DNA of 64,000 nt from JAYKHL01 sp035284865 (GCA_035284865.1 JAYKHL010000067.1:35321-99320); one strand, 5' to 3'. Counted from the stretch's first letter, positions 50,487 through 59,557 are shown. Program-made: numbers and translations. The notes: generated from the sequence alone by a model not told the origin.

Positions 50487-51145
50487 GGGGCGGGGCGTTG
50501 CTCGTGGCGGTGGGGGCCTGGGCCCTGGCGATCGGGCTGCTGCGTTGGCAGGACGCGCGGACCCCGTTCGATGCCCGGCTCGGGACCCCTCCGACACGGG
50601 TGCTGCTTGGGGTGGCCTCCGGGTTCGAGAACCTCCTGGCGGATGGGCTGTACCTGCAGTTTGTTCAGCACTTCGGCCGGTGCCTGGCCCAGCGTCGGGC
50701 CATCGACGAGGCCTGGCCCTGGCTGGAGCACCTCACCCGCCTGGACCCCGGCTTCGAGGGGGCCTACGCCCTGGGCTCGATGGCGCTCGGGGATGCGGGC
50801 GACATGCCGGCCCTCGAGCGCCTGTGGGACCGGGCGACCGCCCACCGACCCCGCAGCTGGGGGGTCGCCTACGAGGCAGGCATGCACCTCTTCCTGTTCG
50901 GGTCCGGGCCGGCTCAGTACCGGCGTGCAGCGCGCCACTTCCACCAGGCAGCCTCCCTCCCGGGGGCGCCGCGCCAGGCCCATGAGATGGAGGCCCGCAT
51001 GTACCAGGTGACGGGCCAGCGGGAGCTCGCCATCGCCCTCTGGCGCCAGACCTTGCGGTCGTCACCCTCCGCGGAGGCCCGGCAGGTCGCGGCCCGCACG
51101 TTGCGCGAGTGGGGCGTGCCCCTTGACGGGGGAACGTCGCGGTGA
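50483..51145 (+). CDS. TPR-like membrane-anchored protein of unknown function
   Basis: The 220-aa protein has an N-terminal hydrophobic segment (GGALLVAVGAWALAIGLL) and then helical repeats like TPRs: EAWPWLEHLTRLDPGFEGAYALGSMALG, LERLWDRATAHRP, FHQAASLPGAP and LAIALWRQTLRSSP. It starts with GTG 50483 within the stop of the permease gene (GTGA overlap), so the pair is translationally coupled. Probably a partner of the permease. No known family name. Confidence 0.65.
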   Translation: MRGGALLVAVGAWALAIGLLRWQDARTPFDARLGTPPTRVLLGVASGFENLLADGLYLQFVQHFGRCLAQRRAIDEAWPWLEHLTRLDPGFEGAYALGSMALGDAGDMPALERLWDRATAHRPRSWGVAYEAGMHLFLFGSGPAQYRRAARHFHQAASLPGAPRQAHEMEARMYQVTGQRELAIALWRQTLRSSPSAEARQVAARTLREWGVPLDGGTSR

Positions 51146-51164
51146 CGAACATGGCGCCCGGGCG

Positions 51165-51192
51165 TTACACCGACGCACCGGACCGGTATAAG
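51165..51192 (+). promoter_or_regulatory. Promoter before the type IV pilin gene
   Basis: TTACAC (51165-51170), 16-bp spacer, TATAAG (51187-51192). This is the best sigma70-like promoter in the second half of the window. The leader to the pilin ATG is about 95 nt. Confidence 0.5.
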
Positions 51193-51294
51193 GAGGGGGA
51201 CCCCGCTCGGGCACACCCGCCGGCGGTCCCGACCACGCGGCCCACGGAAGGCTGCCCCCTGGTCACCACCCTCGAAAGGAGCTCGTTCTTCATC

Positions 51295-51885
51295 ATGCAA
51301 CGGCGTCAATTGCTCACGAACCGACAGGGCTTCACCCTCGTCGAAGTGGCCCTCGCAGTGGCCGTGGGTCTGATCGTCATCGGCGGTGCGATCCTGGCTT
51401 TCAACGCGGTCAAGGAGAACGCCAACAACTCCAATGCTCAGAACCGCGTGCTCAGTGCCGTGACCCTGGTCGAGGAGTTTGCGGGCAGCAACAACGGCCG
51501 CTACCCGACCTCGGCCGCGACGGGAGGCACCTTCCAGGCCTTGTGGGCCTCGAAGCACCCGGACGACAGAACCACCAACCCCTGGGGCGGCGCGACCGGT
51601 GACGCCACCGATGGTGCCATCGAGATCGACGCGTGCGACTTCGGCAGCGCCTCGGAGCCCACGACCGCGACGGACACCACCGCCGCGCTGCAGATCGGGG
51701 CAGGGGCGGCCAACGCGGCCAATGCGGCGAACCTCATCTACGTGAGTGCCACCGCTGCGGCGACCCCGTGGGCGGCCATCAGGCAGCAGAACACCATGAC
51801 GATCCTGACCGTCAAGAACTACGCGGTCGGCATCTGTGACAAGAATGGCGTGCCCTGGTGGTCCGCCAAGTGCACGAGCAAGTAG
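51295..51885 (+). CDS. Type IV pilin-like protein
   Basis: The 196-aa prepilin has a class III leader (MQRRQLLTNRQG) cleaved before FTLVEVALAVAVGLIVIGG, with Glu at position +5 of the mature form. The C-terminal domain is Ala/Thr/Asn-rich with two Cys (residues about 118 and near the end), which could form a disulfide loop. This is the likely major pilin or pseudopilin; it is the only one here with its own promoter and terminator. ATG 51295 has AAAGGAG 13 nt upstream. Confidence 0.88.
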   Translation: MQRRQLLTNRQGFTLVEVALAVAVGLIVIGGAILAFNAVKENANNSNAQNRVLSAVTLVEEFAGSNNGRYPTSAATGGTFQALWASKHPDDRTTNPWGGATGDATDGAIEIDACDFGSASEPTTATDTTAALQIGAGAANAANAANLIYVSATAAATPWAAIRQQNTMTILTVKNYAVGICDKNGVPWWSAKCTSK

Positions 51886-51903
51886 ACCCCCTGAAGGGTC
51901 TTC

Positions 51904-51937
51904 GCTGGCGGGGCCGACACGCGTCGTCCCCGCCAGC
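51904..51937 (+). terminator. Terminator after pilin
   Basis: GCTGGCGGGG (51904-51913) and CCCCGCCAGC (51928-51937) form a perfect 10-bp stem with a 14-nt loop, 18 bp past the pilin stop, followed by CTGCTTTCC. It separates the pilin from the secretin gene. Confidence 0.5.
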
Positions 51938-52040
51938 CTGCTTTCCGGGGGCCGCAGGCCGCGTGTTAGCCGGGTCACGGCCCGAGGTTGCCCCCTGTGG
52001 TTGAATGGTCGCACTCCCTCGCCCTTGAGGCCTGCTGCAC

Positions 52041-53660
52041 GTGCTCACTCGATTTCCCCTTGCTCTGGCAGTGGCGCTGACCGCCCTGTGTGCGGCCGGG
52101 ACGCCGGCGGTGCCCGCGCGGGCCGCGGAGCAGCCAGAGGTCGTCGCCCTGGAGCCGCAGGCGATCCGGGTGCCCGGTGGCCGCCAGCGGGTGACGCTCC
52201 GCCTTCGCCAGACTCCCCTGGCGGAGGCCTTGCGGCTGATTGCCACCCGCCACAGGCTCAGCTTCTCGATCGGCTCCGACGTGGCTGGCACGGTGAATAC
52301 GGACTTCTACAACGAGCGGCTCGACCGCATCCTGGAGGTGCTGGTCAGCACCAACAACGTCCACGTCCGCCGTTTCGGCACCACCTATATGTTCTCCGGC
52401 TCCCCCCGGGCGGGCCTGGGAGGGGTGCGGGTGTTCCAGCTCAACTACGCCTCGGCCTCGGAACTGGTGAAGATCCTGCAAGATGCGCTCACGGCCTCGG
52501 GCCTCGGGGGCCTCGGTGGGGCGGTGGCGGCTCAGGCTCCGGCGGCTCCCGCTGCCCCCGGAGCGCCTGTCGCGACGGCGGTGGCGGGGGGGATGAGGGG
52601 CCCCCTGCTGACGGCGGATCCGCGTTCGAACGCGATCATCGTCAGTGGCAACGCCTACCTTCAGGAGCAGGTGGCGCGGCTTGTCGCGCGCCTGGACCGG
52701 CCTCACTCGCATCGCCTGTTCCGGCTGAACTACATCAAGGCGGAAGAGGCGGCGAGCCTCCTCACGGGCAGCCTCTTCGCCGGGGCCCAGAACACCGGCG
52801 TCAAGTTCATCCCGCTGACGCGTGAGAACGCGCTGATGGTGGTGGCCTCCGGGGAGGATATCCGGCTGGTCGAGGAGGTGATCCGCAAGGTGGACCGCCG
52901 CCTGAGGCAGGTGATGATCGAGGTCCGCCTCGTGGAACTGGCGGGCACCTCCAACAGCTTGCTCGGGGTGACGTTCGACGCCCAGTCCGGCACGCTCACG
53001 GGCGGGTGGCAGCCTGCCACGGGGCTCGACCTCGCCTATGCGCCGCTGCAGGAGGCGCTCTCTCAGCTGCGCGTCAAGATCAACGCCCTGCTGCGGGACA
53101 ACAAGGCCCGGCTGCTGGCTTCACCGTCGCTCGTGGCGATGGATTCCAAGGAGTCCCGCATCGAGATCACGGACGACATCATCGAGAAGGTGCTGATTGA
53201 AACCACGGTCAACGCCAACAACATCTTCACGCGCCAGAACGTGACGCTCGGCACGGCTGGCGTCACGCTGGCCATCACCCCGAAGATCAACCCCGATGGC
53301 TTCATCTCGATGAAGGTGGACCCCACCATCTCCTTCATTCGGGAGACGGTGCGCGGGGCGACGAACGCCGAGATCCTCGCCACGCTCAAGAGCTCTCGCA
53401 AGCTCTCCACGCCGGAGGTTCGCGTCCGCGACGGCGAGACGCTGGTCATCGGGGGGCTCAACCAGGAACGCACCACCGAGACGGCCGACAAGGTGCCCTT
53501 GCTCGGTGATCTTCCCTACCTCGGGAGCGTGTTTCGCCGCACGGACATCACCAAGACCACCACCGAGCTGCTCGTGATGATCACGCCGCGCGTGGTGGTG
53601 GAGAAGGACCCGCCCGCCAAGCCGCCTGCCGCCGCCACGCCCGCCAAGCCGACGACCTGA
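52041..53660 (+). CDS. pilQ: Type IV pilus/type II secretin (PilQ/GspD family)
   Basis: This forms the outer-membrane pore for the pilus or pseudopilus. The 539-aa protein has a signal peptide (PLALAVALTALCAAGTPAVPARA), an STN domain (LAEALRLIATRHRLSF), two secretin N-domains (VRVFQLNYASASELVKIL and HRLFRLNYIKAEEAASLL) and a secretin core (MIEVRLVEL, KINALLRDNKARLLASPSL, EVRVRDGETLVIGGL and VPLLGDLPYLGSVFRRT). GTG start 52041. Its presence is strong evidence for an outer membrane. Confidence 0.93.
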   Translation: MLTRFPLALAVALTALCAAGTPAVPARAAEQPEVVALEPQAIRVPGGRQRVTLRLRQTPLAEALRLIATRHRLSFSIGSDVAGTVNTDFYNERLDRILEVLVSTNNVHVRRFGTTYMFSGSPRAGLGGVRVFQLNYASASELVKILQDALTASGLGGLGGAVAAQAPAAPAAPGAPVATAVAGGMRGPLLTADPRSNAIIVSGNAYLQEQVARLVARLDRPHSHRLFRLNYIKAEEAASLLTGSLFAGAQNTGVKFIPLTRENALMVVASGEDIRLVEEVIRKVDRRLRQVMIEVRLVELAGTSNSLLGVTFDAQSGTLTGGWQPATGLDLAYAPLQEALSQLRVKINALLRDNKARLLASPSLVAMDSKESRIEITDDIIEKVLIETTVNANNIFTRQNVTLGTAGVTLAITPKINPDGFISMKVDPTISFIRETVRGATNAEILATLKSSRKLSTPEVRVRDGETLVIGGLNQERTTETADKVPLLGDLPYLGSVFRRTDITKTTTELLVMITPRVVVEKDPPAKPPAAATPAKPTT

Positions 53661-53680
53661 CGACGCCCCTCAGGGCGTCG
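53661..53680. terminator. Bidirectional terminator between pilQ and the lipoprotein gene
   Basis: CGACGCCC (53661-53668) and GGGCGTCG (53673-53680) form a perfect 8-bp stem with loop CTCA; it begins directly after the pilQ stop and includes the stop codon of the convergent gene. Confidence 0.5.
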
Positions 53681-54548
53681 CGGTCGCGCTCGAAGTGGGC
53701 GAGGGGCTCAGGGCAGGCGAGGCCGATGGCGTGGCGCTCGCGTCCACCGCGCCCTCCGCGGCTGCCGGCAGCGCGAAGCCCCCGCCCACGCCGCCGCTCG
53801 GCAGCGGTGACGGCGAGGAGCCAGCCAGGGCCTCTGCCAGCAAGTTCAAGCCGGTGGCGAAGACCACGGGCAGCGTGCGGCTGATGCGGAGCTCGGCCTG
53901 GTCGTCGGCAACCAGGGGATCCAGGTCACGGGCGGTGAGCTCCACCGTCAAGGTGCCACGCAGCCCGAAGGTTGCAGGCTCGGCGGCCCGCAGCTTGGCA
54001 ATCGCGGCAGAGGCATGGGTCATCGGGATGCGCGGCAGGGCCAAGCTCTGGGTCCGCAGCCCCAGCTGGACGTCCACCACCTGGTCCGGCGGGGACTCCA
54101 CCCCCTCCAGCTGCCACCTCACCCGCAGCTGACGCAGGAAGAACAGGGGCTGCCGCGAGACCCGCACCTGGCTCACCGTGCCCGTGAGGCTCGTCATCGG
54201 CTCGGTGGTGAGGATGGCCTCTGGCACGTCCACCGTGGTGGTGGTCGCCACCGTCAACACCGGGTCCGCGTAGGCGTAGACGTGTGCCACGGTGTTGTTC
54301 GCGCCCAGCACGTCGCGGGTGTAGAGGCCGGGCGTCTTGTAGGCCCGGATGGCGAGCTGGAAGGCCTGAATGTCCGCGAGCGACGTTGGCGTGCCCACCC
54401 ACTCCGTGCGCACGAAGGCGTCCACGTCCCTGAAGTAGAGCTTGGGCAGGTCCGCGGTCTGCGCGTTCGTGAACCAGGGCTTGCAGGACAGCAACACGGC
54501 GGACGCGAGGACCAGCAAGGGCCGGAGGGGACGGGTGGCGTGCGGCAT
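53670..54548 (-). CDS. Lipoprotein of unknown function in the pilus locus
   Basis: The 292-aa protein has a lipoprotein signal with lipobox VLLSC (Cys22). The mature part seems mainly beta (VSQVRVSRQPLFFLRQLRVRW, LTVELTARDLDP) and ends with a Gly/Pro/Ser-rich tail of about 60 residues. No family recognised. It is on the opposite strand between pilQ and pilC. A pilotin or pilus-associated accessory role is possible from location only. ATG 54548. Confidence 0.65.
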   Translation of the reverse strand: MPHATRPLRPLLVLASAVLLSCKPWFTNAQTADLPKLYFRDVDAFVRTEWVGTPTSLADIQAFQLAIRAYKTPGLYTRDVLGANNTVAHVYAYADPVLTVATTTTVDVPEAILTTEPMTSLTGTVSQVRVSRQPLFFLRQLRVRWQLEGVESPPDQVVDVQLGLRTQSLALPRIPMTHASAAIAKLRAAEPATFGLRGTLTVELTARDLDPLVADDQAELRISRTLPVVFATGLNLLAEALAGSSPSPLPSGGVGGGFALPAAAEGAVDASATPSASPALSPSPTSSATATP

Positions 54549-54684
54549 CAGAGGCTCGGTGGAACAGGGACGGTCGGCCCCCGCCTTATACCCCGCTGCA
54601 GCGGCCTCTGGCAGGGCCGGCGCGGTTTAAACCTGGGGCCGAGGGGGTACGGCACGGAAGGGGCGCCGGCTGCAGGAAGGAACC

Positions 54685-56235
54685 TTGCCAGTCTTCGAGG
54701 CCACGTTCAAGGACGCCAGCAACCGGTACGTCCGCGAGCGCGTGACGGCAGAGTCCGAGCGCGCGGCGCGGACCCAGCTGCGCGGGCGCGGCTACATGCC
54801 GCTCGAGATCAAGCCTGTCTCGCGGCTCACGTTGCTCGTGGAGCGGGTCCGGACGTCCGTCGCGAAGGCGGGCCCCAGCCAGGAGCGCCGCGCCCAGGAT
54901 GCCACGCAGCGCAAGGCCGAGGTGGACGCCCTGCGCGCCACCATGGGCCAGGCCCGCTACTACCGCTACGAGGCCGTCAACGACGACACCCGGGAGGTCG
55001 TCACCGGCCTGTTGAAGGCCCACAGCCCGCGCGAGGCACGCCAGTTGTTGCGCGATCAGCGCCTGATTCCAAAGCTCATTCGGGTCGACTGGCTCGGGCA
55101 GTTCAAGGCTGCACAGCAGCAGGCCGGGCCCCAGGCCCGGGAGGCCAAGAGCTTCGCGCAGACCGACTTTGAACGGGTCTGGGAGCGGCTTTTCCCGCCC
55201 AAGGTCTCGCAGAAGGACCTCACGCTGATGGCCCAGCAGCTGGCGGCCATCACCCAGGCTGGCTTGCCGATCGTGCAGGCCCTGCACCTCCTGCGGGACA
55301 CCATCCAGAACAAGCACCTGCAACGCATCGTCACCGAGATGATGGAGCAGATCACCCAGGGCGTGTCGCTCGGGGAGGTCATCAAGGGCTACCGGGACGT
55401 GTTTCCCCCGCTGTTCATCGAGCTGGTCGACATGGGGGAGGTCACGGGCAACCTCGATGAGAACATGAAGCGCCTGGCCGACTACATGGCCCGCCAGCTC
55501 GAGCTCCAGCAGAAGGTGAAGGGAGCGATGACCTACCCGACCATCGTGCTGGGCATCCTCGTGCTGATCGTGACGGGGTTGATGATCTTCATCGTGCCCA
55601 CCTTCATCAAGCTGTTCGCCGATTTCAAGGTCGAGCTGCCCCTGCTGACCCGCATCTTGCTTGGCATCAGCCACTTCATGACCCACGACTGGCCCTACTT
55701 CTTCGGCATCCCACCCTTGCTGTGGGCCTGGCGGCAGGCCTCGCGCACGGCCCTGTACAAGTACGTGTGGGACAAGGTCGAGTTCAAGCTGCCCCTGGTC
55801 GGGGGGCTCTTTTACAAGGTCACGCTGACCCACATGCTCAACAACATGTCCATGTCCATCCGCTCGGGGCTGACGATGGTGCGGGCGCTCGACTCGCTGC
55901 ACGAGAACACCGCGAACCATGTCCTGAAGGAGAAGATTGCCGAGATCAGCGAGAACGTGAAGGTCGGGGCCAGGCTGGGCACGGTGGTGCTGGCGGCAGA
56001 CATCTTTCCGCCGCTCGTGAACCGCCTCATCGCCGTGGGGGACGAGACGGGGGCGATGGATGAGATGCTGCAGCGGGCCTCAACCTACATGGACAACGAG
56101 GTCGAGCAGGCGGTGAAGACCCTCACCTCGGCGATCGAGCCTGCCATGACCCTGCTGCTCGGCGGCACGGTCATGTTCATCGTCGGGGCCCTGTACTTCC
56201 CGCTGATGGGCATCATGGGGGGGCCCAAACATTGA
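54685..56235 (+). CDS. pilC: Type IV pilus/type II inner-membrane platform protein PilC
   Basis: PilC (GspF) is the inner-membrane platform that connects the assembly ATPase to the pilus. The 516-aa protein has two GspF cytoplasmic domains, with LMAQQLAAITQAGLPIVQALHLL and LTHMLNNMSMSIRSGLTMVRAL, and three TM segments (near 295, 335 and 495). The N-terminus is unusual: the short ExxN-type region occurs twice (residues 3-42 and 92-134), where normal PilC has one. TTG 54685 has AAGGAA. Total length is about 100 aa over typical. Confidence 0.94.
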   Translation: MPVFEATFKDASNRYVRERVTAESERAARTQLRGRGYMPLEIKPVSRLTLLVERVRTSVAKAGPSQERRAQDATQRKAEVDALRATMGQARYYRYEAVNDDTREVVTGLLKAHSPREARQLLRDQRLIPKLIRVDWLGQFKAAQQQAGPQAREAKSFAQTDFERVWERLFPPKVSQKDLTLMAQQLAAITQAGLPIVQALHLLRDTIQNKHLQRIVTEMMEQITQGVSLGEVIKGYRDVFPPLFIELVDMGEVTGNLDENMKRLADYMARQLELQQKVKGAMTYPTIVLGILVLIVTGLMIFIVPTFIKLFADFKVELPLLTRILLGISHFMTHDWPYFFGIPPLLWAWRQASRTALYKYVWDKVEFKLPLVGGLFYKVTLTHMLNNMSMSIRSGLTMVRALDSLHENTANHVLKEKIAEISENVKVGARLGTVVLAADIFPPLVNRLIAVGDETGAMDEMLQRASTYMDNEVEQAVKTLTSAIEPAMTLLLGGTVMFIVGALYFPLMGIMGGPKH

Positions 56236-56249
56236 ATGGAGTGACGCGC

Positions 56250-56786
56250 ATGCCCACCCTCACCCGCCCGGGGTTCTCGCTGGTTGAGGTGGCGCTGGCC
56301 ATCAGCGCAGGCCTGGCCGTGGTCGGGGCGAGCGTCTTCGCCTACACGCAGATCGCAGCCTCGGCACGCCTGGACAACGCGCAGATGATGGTCGGCACCA
56401 TCAAAACCAACATCCAGATGGACAAGTTTCGCCTGGGGACCCCCCCGCCTGCGGCCGCGACGCCGTCCCCCTACGCCTCGAGCTTCGGGATCGAGCTCAA
56501 CACCGACTCCGTGGGCCGCCCGTACTTCCCGAACGCCTCGCCCGGGGCGATGCCCGCCGATCCCGTCACGCTCAACAACGCCGTGCTGCCCTATGACGCC
56601 ACCGCCTCCCCCGTGCCCCTCACCGCCGGCGCGCCGACACCGCAATGGGACAACCCGGTCTTTCTCAGCCCGGGGCCCTCGCCGGGGTACGGCAACGGTG
56701 GCTGGCTCTACGATGAGGGGACGGGCAGCTTCCGGGCGAACCTCTCCAACCAGGCCTACCCGGCCGAGCGCCCGGGCCAATGGTGA
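56250..56786 (+). CDS. Minor pilin/pseudopilin-like protein
   Basis: Prepilin leader MPTLTRPG then FSLVEVALAISAGLAVVGASVFAY, giving a class III signal with Glu+5. The 178-aa protein has a Pro/Thr/Ala-rich C-terminal domain with no Cys. The ATG at 56250 has GGAGTGA 5 bp upstream. It is the first of four overlapping minor pilin genes after pilC. Confidence 0.83.
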   Translation: MPTLTRPGFSLVEVALAISAGLAVVGASVFAYTQIAASARLDNAQMMVGTIKTNIQMDKFRLGTPPPAAATPSPYASSFGIELNTDSVGRPYFPNASPGAMPADPVTLNNAVLPYDATASPVPLTAGAPTPQWDNPVFLSPGPSPGYGNGGWLYDEGTGSFRANLSNQAYPAERPGQW

Positions 56787-57274
56787 GGGCGCGGCGCGGG
56801 AACCTCATCGTCACGGCGTTCTTCGTGACGATCGGGATCGCGGTCGTGGTCGGGGGCATCCACACCGTCGTGCAGACCCAGCTCGAGCGCAGCTTCGAGC
56901 TTCAGCGCATCTCTCTGGCGCGGCTGCAGAGCACCTACCTGGCCGAGATGGGCCTGAACCACGTGATGTATGAGGCGAACCGGGCAGCCAACCGGGCGGC
57001 CACCAACCCCTTCGCGCCGCTTGGGACCGTGGCGGGCAGCAGCATCTCGCTGGATTTCAAGGACAACGTCGCCATGACGCGGGGCGTGGCCGGGGCCGTG
57101 GCGAGCTGTCTCGTCACCCGGATGGCCCCGACGACCTTCAGGGTGGATGCCACGCTCACGGTGCCCGGGGTGGGCACCTTTCGCAAGGAGGTCACCTTTG
57201 CCGCCGCCTATGACGGCGCGTCCAGCCCGCCTGCGTGGGAGCTGACGTCCTACAGCATTCAGGAGGTGCACTGA
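56780..57274 (+). CDS. PilX-like minor pilus protein
   Basis: The 164-aa protein has an N-terminal TM (RRGNLIVTAFFVTIGIAVVVGGIHTVV) preceded by a basic stretch but lacks the FTLxE motif, as in PilX-type minor pilus proteins, which carry an N-terminal PilX_N-like segment. The following helix with LARLQSTYLAEMGLNHVMYEAN matches the PilX pattern. ATG 56780 overlaps the upstream stop by 7 bp; the stop overlaps the next ATG. Confidence 0.72.
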   Translation: MVRARRGNLIVTAFFVTIGIAVVVGGIHTVVQTQLERSFELQRISLARLQSTYLAEMGLNHVMYEANRAANRAATNPFAPLGTVAGSSISLDFKDNVAMTRGVAGAVASCLVTRMAPTTFRVDATLTVPGVGTFRKEVTFAAAYDGASSPPAWELTSYSIQEVH

Positions 57275-57705
57275 TGCGACACCGGGGCGCCAGGAGGGGC
57301 TTCACGCTGGTGGAGGTGGCCCTGTCGGCCATCATCCTGGTGGCCGGCACGGTCTTCGCGGCCACCTACTTCACCAACGCGCTCGAGGCCCTGGACCCGC
57401 GTGGCAACGTGGGGGGGATGCGGAGGTACCTGATGGCCGAGCACATGCTTCGCTGCCAGGCCGAGGGCCTGCGCGTGCTGCAACGCGTGCCGGCCGATGC
57501 AGGCTCGTGTCGGGTGGTGTCCCCGCCCGTGGGCTCGAACTATGCGCTCAGCGTGAGCCAGCACAGCGTGACGCCGACGGAACCCGACGAGACGCTGTAC
57601 TACTTCGACTTCACCGTCTCTCACGGGGGGCGCGAGGTCGCCACCCTGAGCACCTCCACGCTGCGGCGCATTCCGGACACCGTCGATGACAAGATTGGCC
57701 TCTGA
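57274..57705 (+). CDS. PilV-like minor pilin
   Basis: Prepilin leader MRHRGARRG then FTLVEVALSAIILVAGTVFAA, with Glu+5. The 143-aa product has a helical segment with two Cys and a short beta domain. This is the size and position of PilV/GspI-like minor pilins. ATG 57274 within TGATG. It overlaps the next gene by 20 bp. Confidence 0.84.
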   Translation: MRHRGARRGFTLVEVALSAIILVAGTVFAATYFTNALEALDPRGNVGGMRRYLMAEHMLRCQAEGLRVLQRVPADAGSCRVVSPPVGSNYALSVSQHSVTPTEPDETLYYFDFTVSHGGREVATLSTSTLRRIPDTVDDKIGL

Positions 57706-59539
57706 CGCGCGCCGGCGCCGGGCCGGCTTCACCCTGATCGAGGTCTCCCTCGCGGCGGTCGTGGGGGCGATGCTGCTGACCTCCGTGGCCTATGCCGCCA
57801 TGGAGATCAACCGGGCGGCCACCGCGGTCTACGACGAGGCCTCGCTGCAGACCATCGCGCGCGATCTGCAGGCCTCCCTGGACCGCGAGGTGCCGGTCCA
57901 CCTGGCCACCCTGGCGAGCACGTCGGGCGCCACGCTGCAGATGACGCTCGGGGCCGCGGACCTGTCCCAGGCCGACGTGGGTGTGGGCAGCCTGCAGCTG
58001 CGCTGGCGGGACGGCACAGACCCGACGTGGGAGGGCGCGGGCCAGCTCTTGTTCTCGGTGGATGGGGGGACCTCCTTCTCGCCCGTCATCGGGGTCGGGG
58101 CTCGCGGCATGCAGGATCAGGTGGTCTTCGGTTACCAGCAATACGAGTCGGCGCTGGAGTACCACCCGCCCAACGGCACGCTGATGTTCCTGATCGACCC
58201 CCGGGTGCGGGAGGGCCTCTTCCGCATCGTGACCCGCCTGGCGCGGCCCGGGATGGTGCCGCTGCACCACCAGAGCATCTGGGCTCCGCGCACGATGCGC
58301 TGGAGCCACGAGCTGCCGCCGCCCCCGGGGGCGGGCGACTCCGATGGCGATGGCACCCCGGACACGGAGGACGAGTACCCCTGGAACCCGGATCGCCAGA
58401 CCAACGGCGTGGGAAGCTTCCTGCCGATCACCGTCAACGAGGAGACGGTGGCAGGAACGGCGCTCGGCGCCTCGATCAACGTCTTCAACGGGGGAGGCTC
58501 GGGGAACTTCGGCTGGGTGGCGTGGGACGGCGTCGGCAACGCGAATGCCCTTGCAAACGCCCTGACGGATCCGGCGAGTGTCACCTACCACAACCCGGAC
58601 GACGCGAGCGACCACAGCCTCGAAATCGGCGACTGGGTCCAGGCCAACACGGGCGTCTCGAACTCGGCAGCGGTGCGCGACGCCCTCGACGCCCGCATCG
58701 GCCAGAGCTGCATTGTGCTGGTCTGGAACAACTACCGCCAGCAAGGCGCGAAGGCGGACTACCAGACCGTCGGCTTCGCCAAGCTCACCCTGACGGGCTA
58801 TGACCTGGCGCAGAACACGATCGCTGGCACCTTCCTCGGGCTGTGCGATCGCGATGGCAACATGCTGGCCGGCAACGCCGATGGCCGGGTCCCCACCGAG
58901 ACGACCACCCCCCCCCCCGTGGTGGTGGCGACCCCCGCGCCCACGCCAACGCCGGAGCCGACACCAACGCCCAGCCCCACGCCGACGCCGGAGCCCACAC
59001 CAACCCCCAGCCCGGGGGACACACCGACGCCGACCCCCACGCCCACGCCGGTGCCCACGCCCACGCCGACGCCCCCGCCCTCCGAGGATCTCTACGGCGT
59101 GATGATCAACGACGCGATCTTCGCCGGGCACACCAGCGGGCACACCACGGGGGTGCTGAGCTCCAGCGACGCCAACTGGCGCTGGGCGCAGTGGGACGCG
59201 GGCACCACCAAGGCCGACTGGGCGGCCCGCCTCACGGCGCCAGGCAACTCGGAGACCTACGTGAACCCGACCAGCGCAACCGACACCCACGTCGACGTCG
59301 GAGATCCGATCACCGCGTTCAACAACTGCGACAACCACCACACGGTCAGCACGCCGCTCAGTGCCGTCAGGGACGCCGGAACTGAGCTGGTGGTGCCGCT
59401 CTACAGCGTTGTCTCGGGAGGCCGGGCGACGGTCTCGGGCTTCGCGAGGATCCAGCTCCTGAGCTACACGCTGAACAGCACGGACACGCTGTCCTTCAGG
59501 TTCCTGGGCACCTGTCGGTCGGACGGCTCCGTGATGTAG
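57686..59539 (+). CDS. Very large PilW-like minor pilin with duplicated domain
   Basis: Prepilin leader MTRLASDARRRRAG then FTLIEVSLAAVVGAMLLTS. The first 210 residues look like PilW/GspJ. A DSDGDGTPDTEDE segment (218-230) resembles a calcium-binding thrombospondin type 3 repeat. Two related domains follow: residues 264-387 (GNFGWVAWDG, EIGDWV, VGFAKLTLTGY, GTFLGLC) and 480-610 (NWRWAQWDAG, DVGDPI, SGFARIQLLSY, FRFLGTC), linked by 415-465 of PTPTP repeats. At 617 aa it is about three times the size of usual minor pilins. A tip adhesin is plausible. Confidence 0.85.
   Translation: MTRLASDARRRRAGFTLIEVSLAAVVGAMLLTSVAYAAMEINRAATAVYDEASLQTIARDLQASLDREVPVHLATLASTSGATLQMTLGAADLSQADVGVGSLQLRWRDGTDPTWEGAGQLLFSVDGGTSFSPVIGVGARGMQDQVVFGYQQYESALEYHPPNGTLMFLIDPRVREGLFRIVTRLARPGMVPLHHQSIWAPRTMRWSHELPPPPGAGDSDGDGTPDTEDEYPWNPDRQTNGVGSFLPITVNEETVAGTALGASINVFNGGGSGNFGWVAWDGVGNANALANALTDPASVTYHNPDDASDHSLEIGDWVQANTGVSNSAAVRDALDARIGQSCIVLVWNNYRQQGAKADYQTVGFAKLTLTGYDLAQNTIAGTFLGLCDRDGNMLAGNADGRVPTETTTPPPVVVATPAPTPTPEPTPTPSPTPTPEPTPTPSPGDTPTPTPTPTPVPTPTPTPPPSEDLYGVMINDAIFAGHTSGHTTGVLSSSDANWRWAQWDAGTTKADWAARLTAPGNSETYVNPTSATDTHVDVGDPITAFNNCDNHHTVSTPLSAVRDAGTELVVPLYSVVSGGRATVSGFARIQLLSYTLNSTDTLSFRFLGTCRSDGSVM
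58915..59080 (+). repeat. PT-rich tandem repeat linker
   Basis: Imperfect repeats of CCNACNCCN-type codons encode (P-T)n and P-x-P-T-P-T units between the two duplicated domains of the large minor pilin. The same type of linker is found in the PilO-PilP fusion. Such repeats are prone to length variation. Confidence 0.8.
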
Positions 59540-59557
59540 CGCAACCAGGAGTCCTCA

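Noticed and set aside
58915..59080. Repeat array considered as CRISPR or VNTR
   Set aside because: Repeats are in frame and encode a Pro/Thr linker; no unique spacers.
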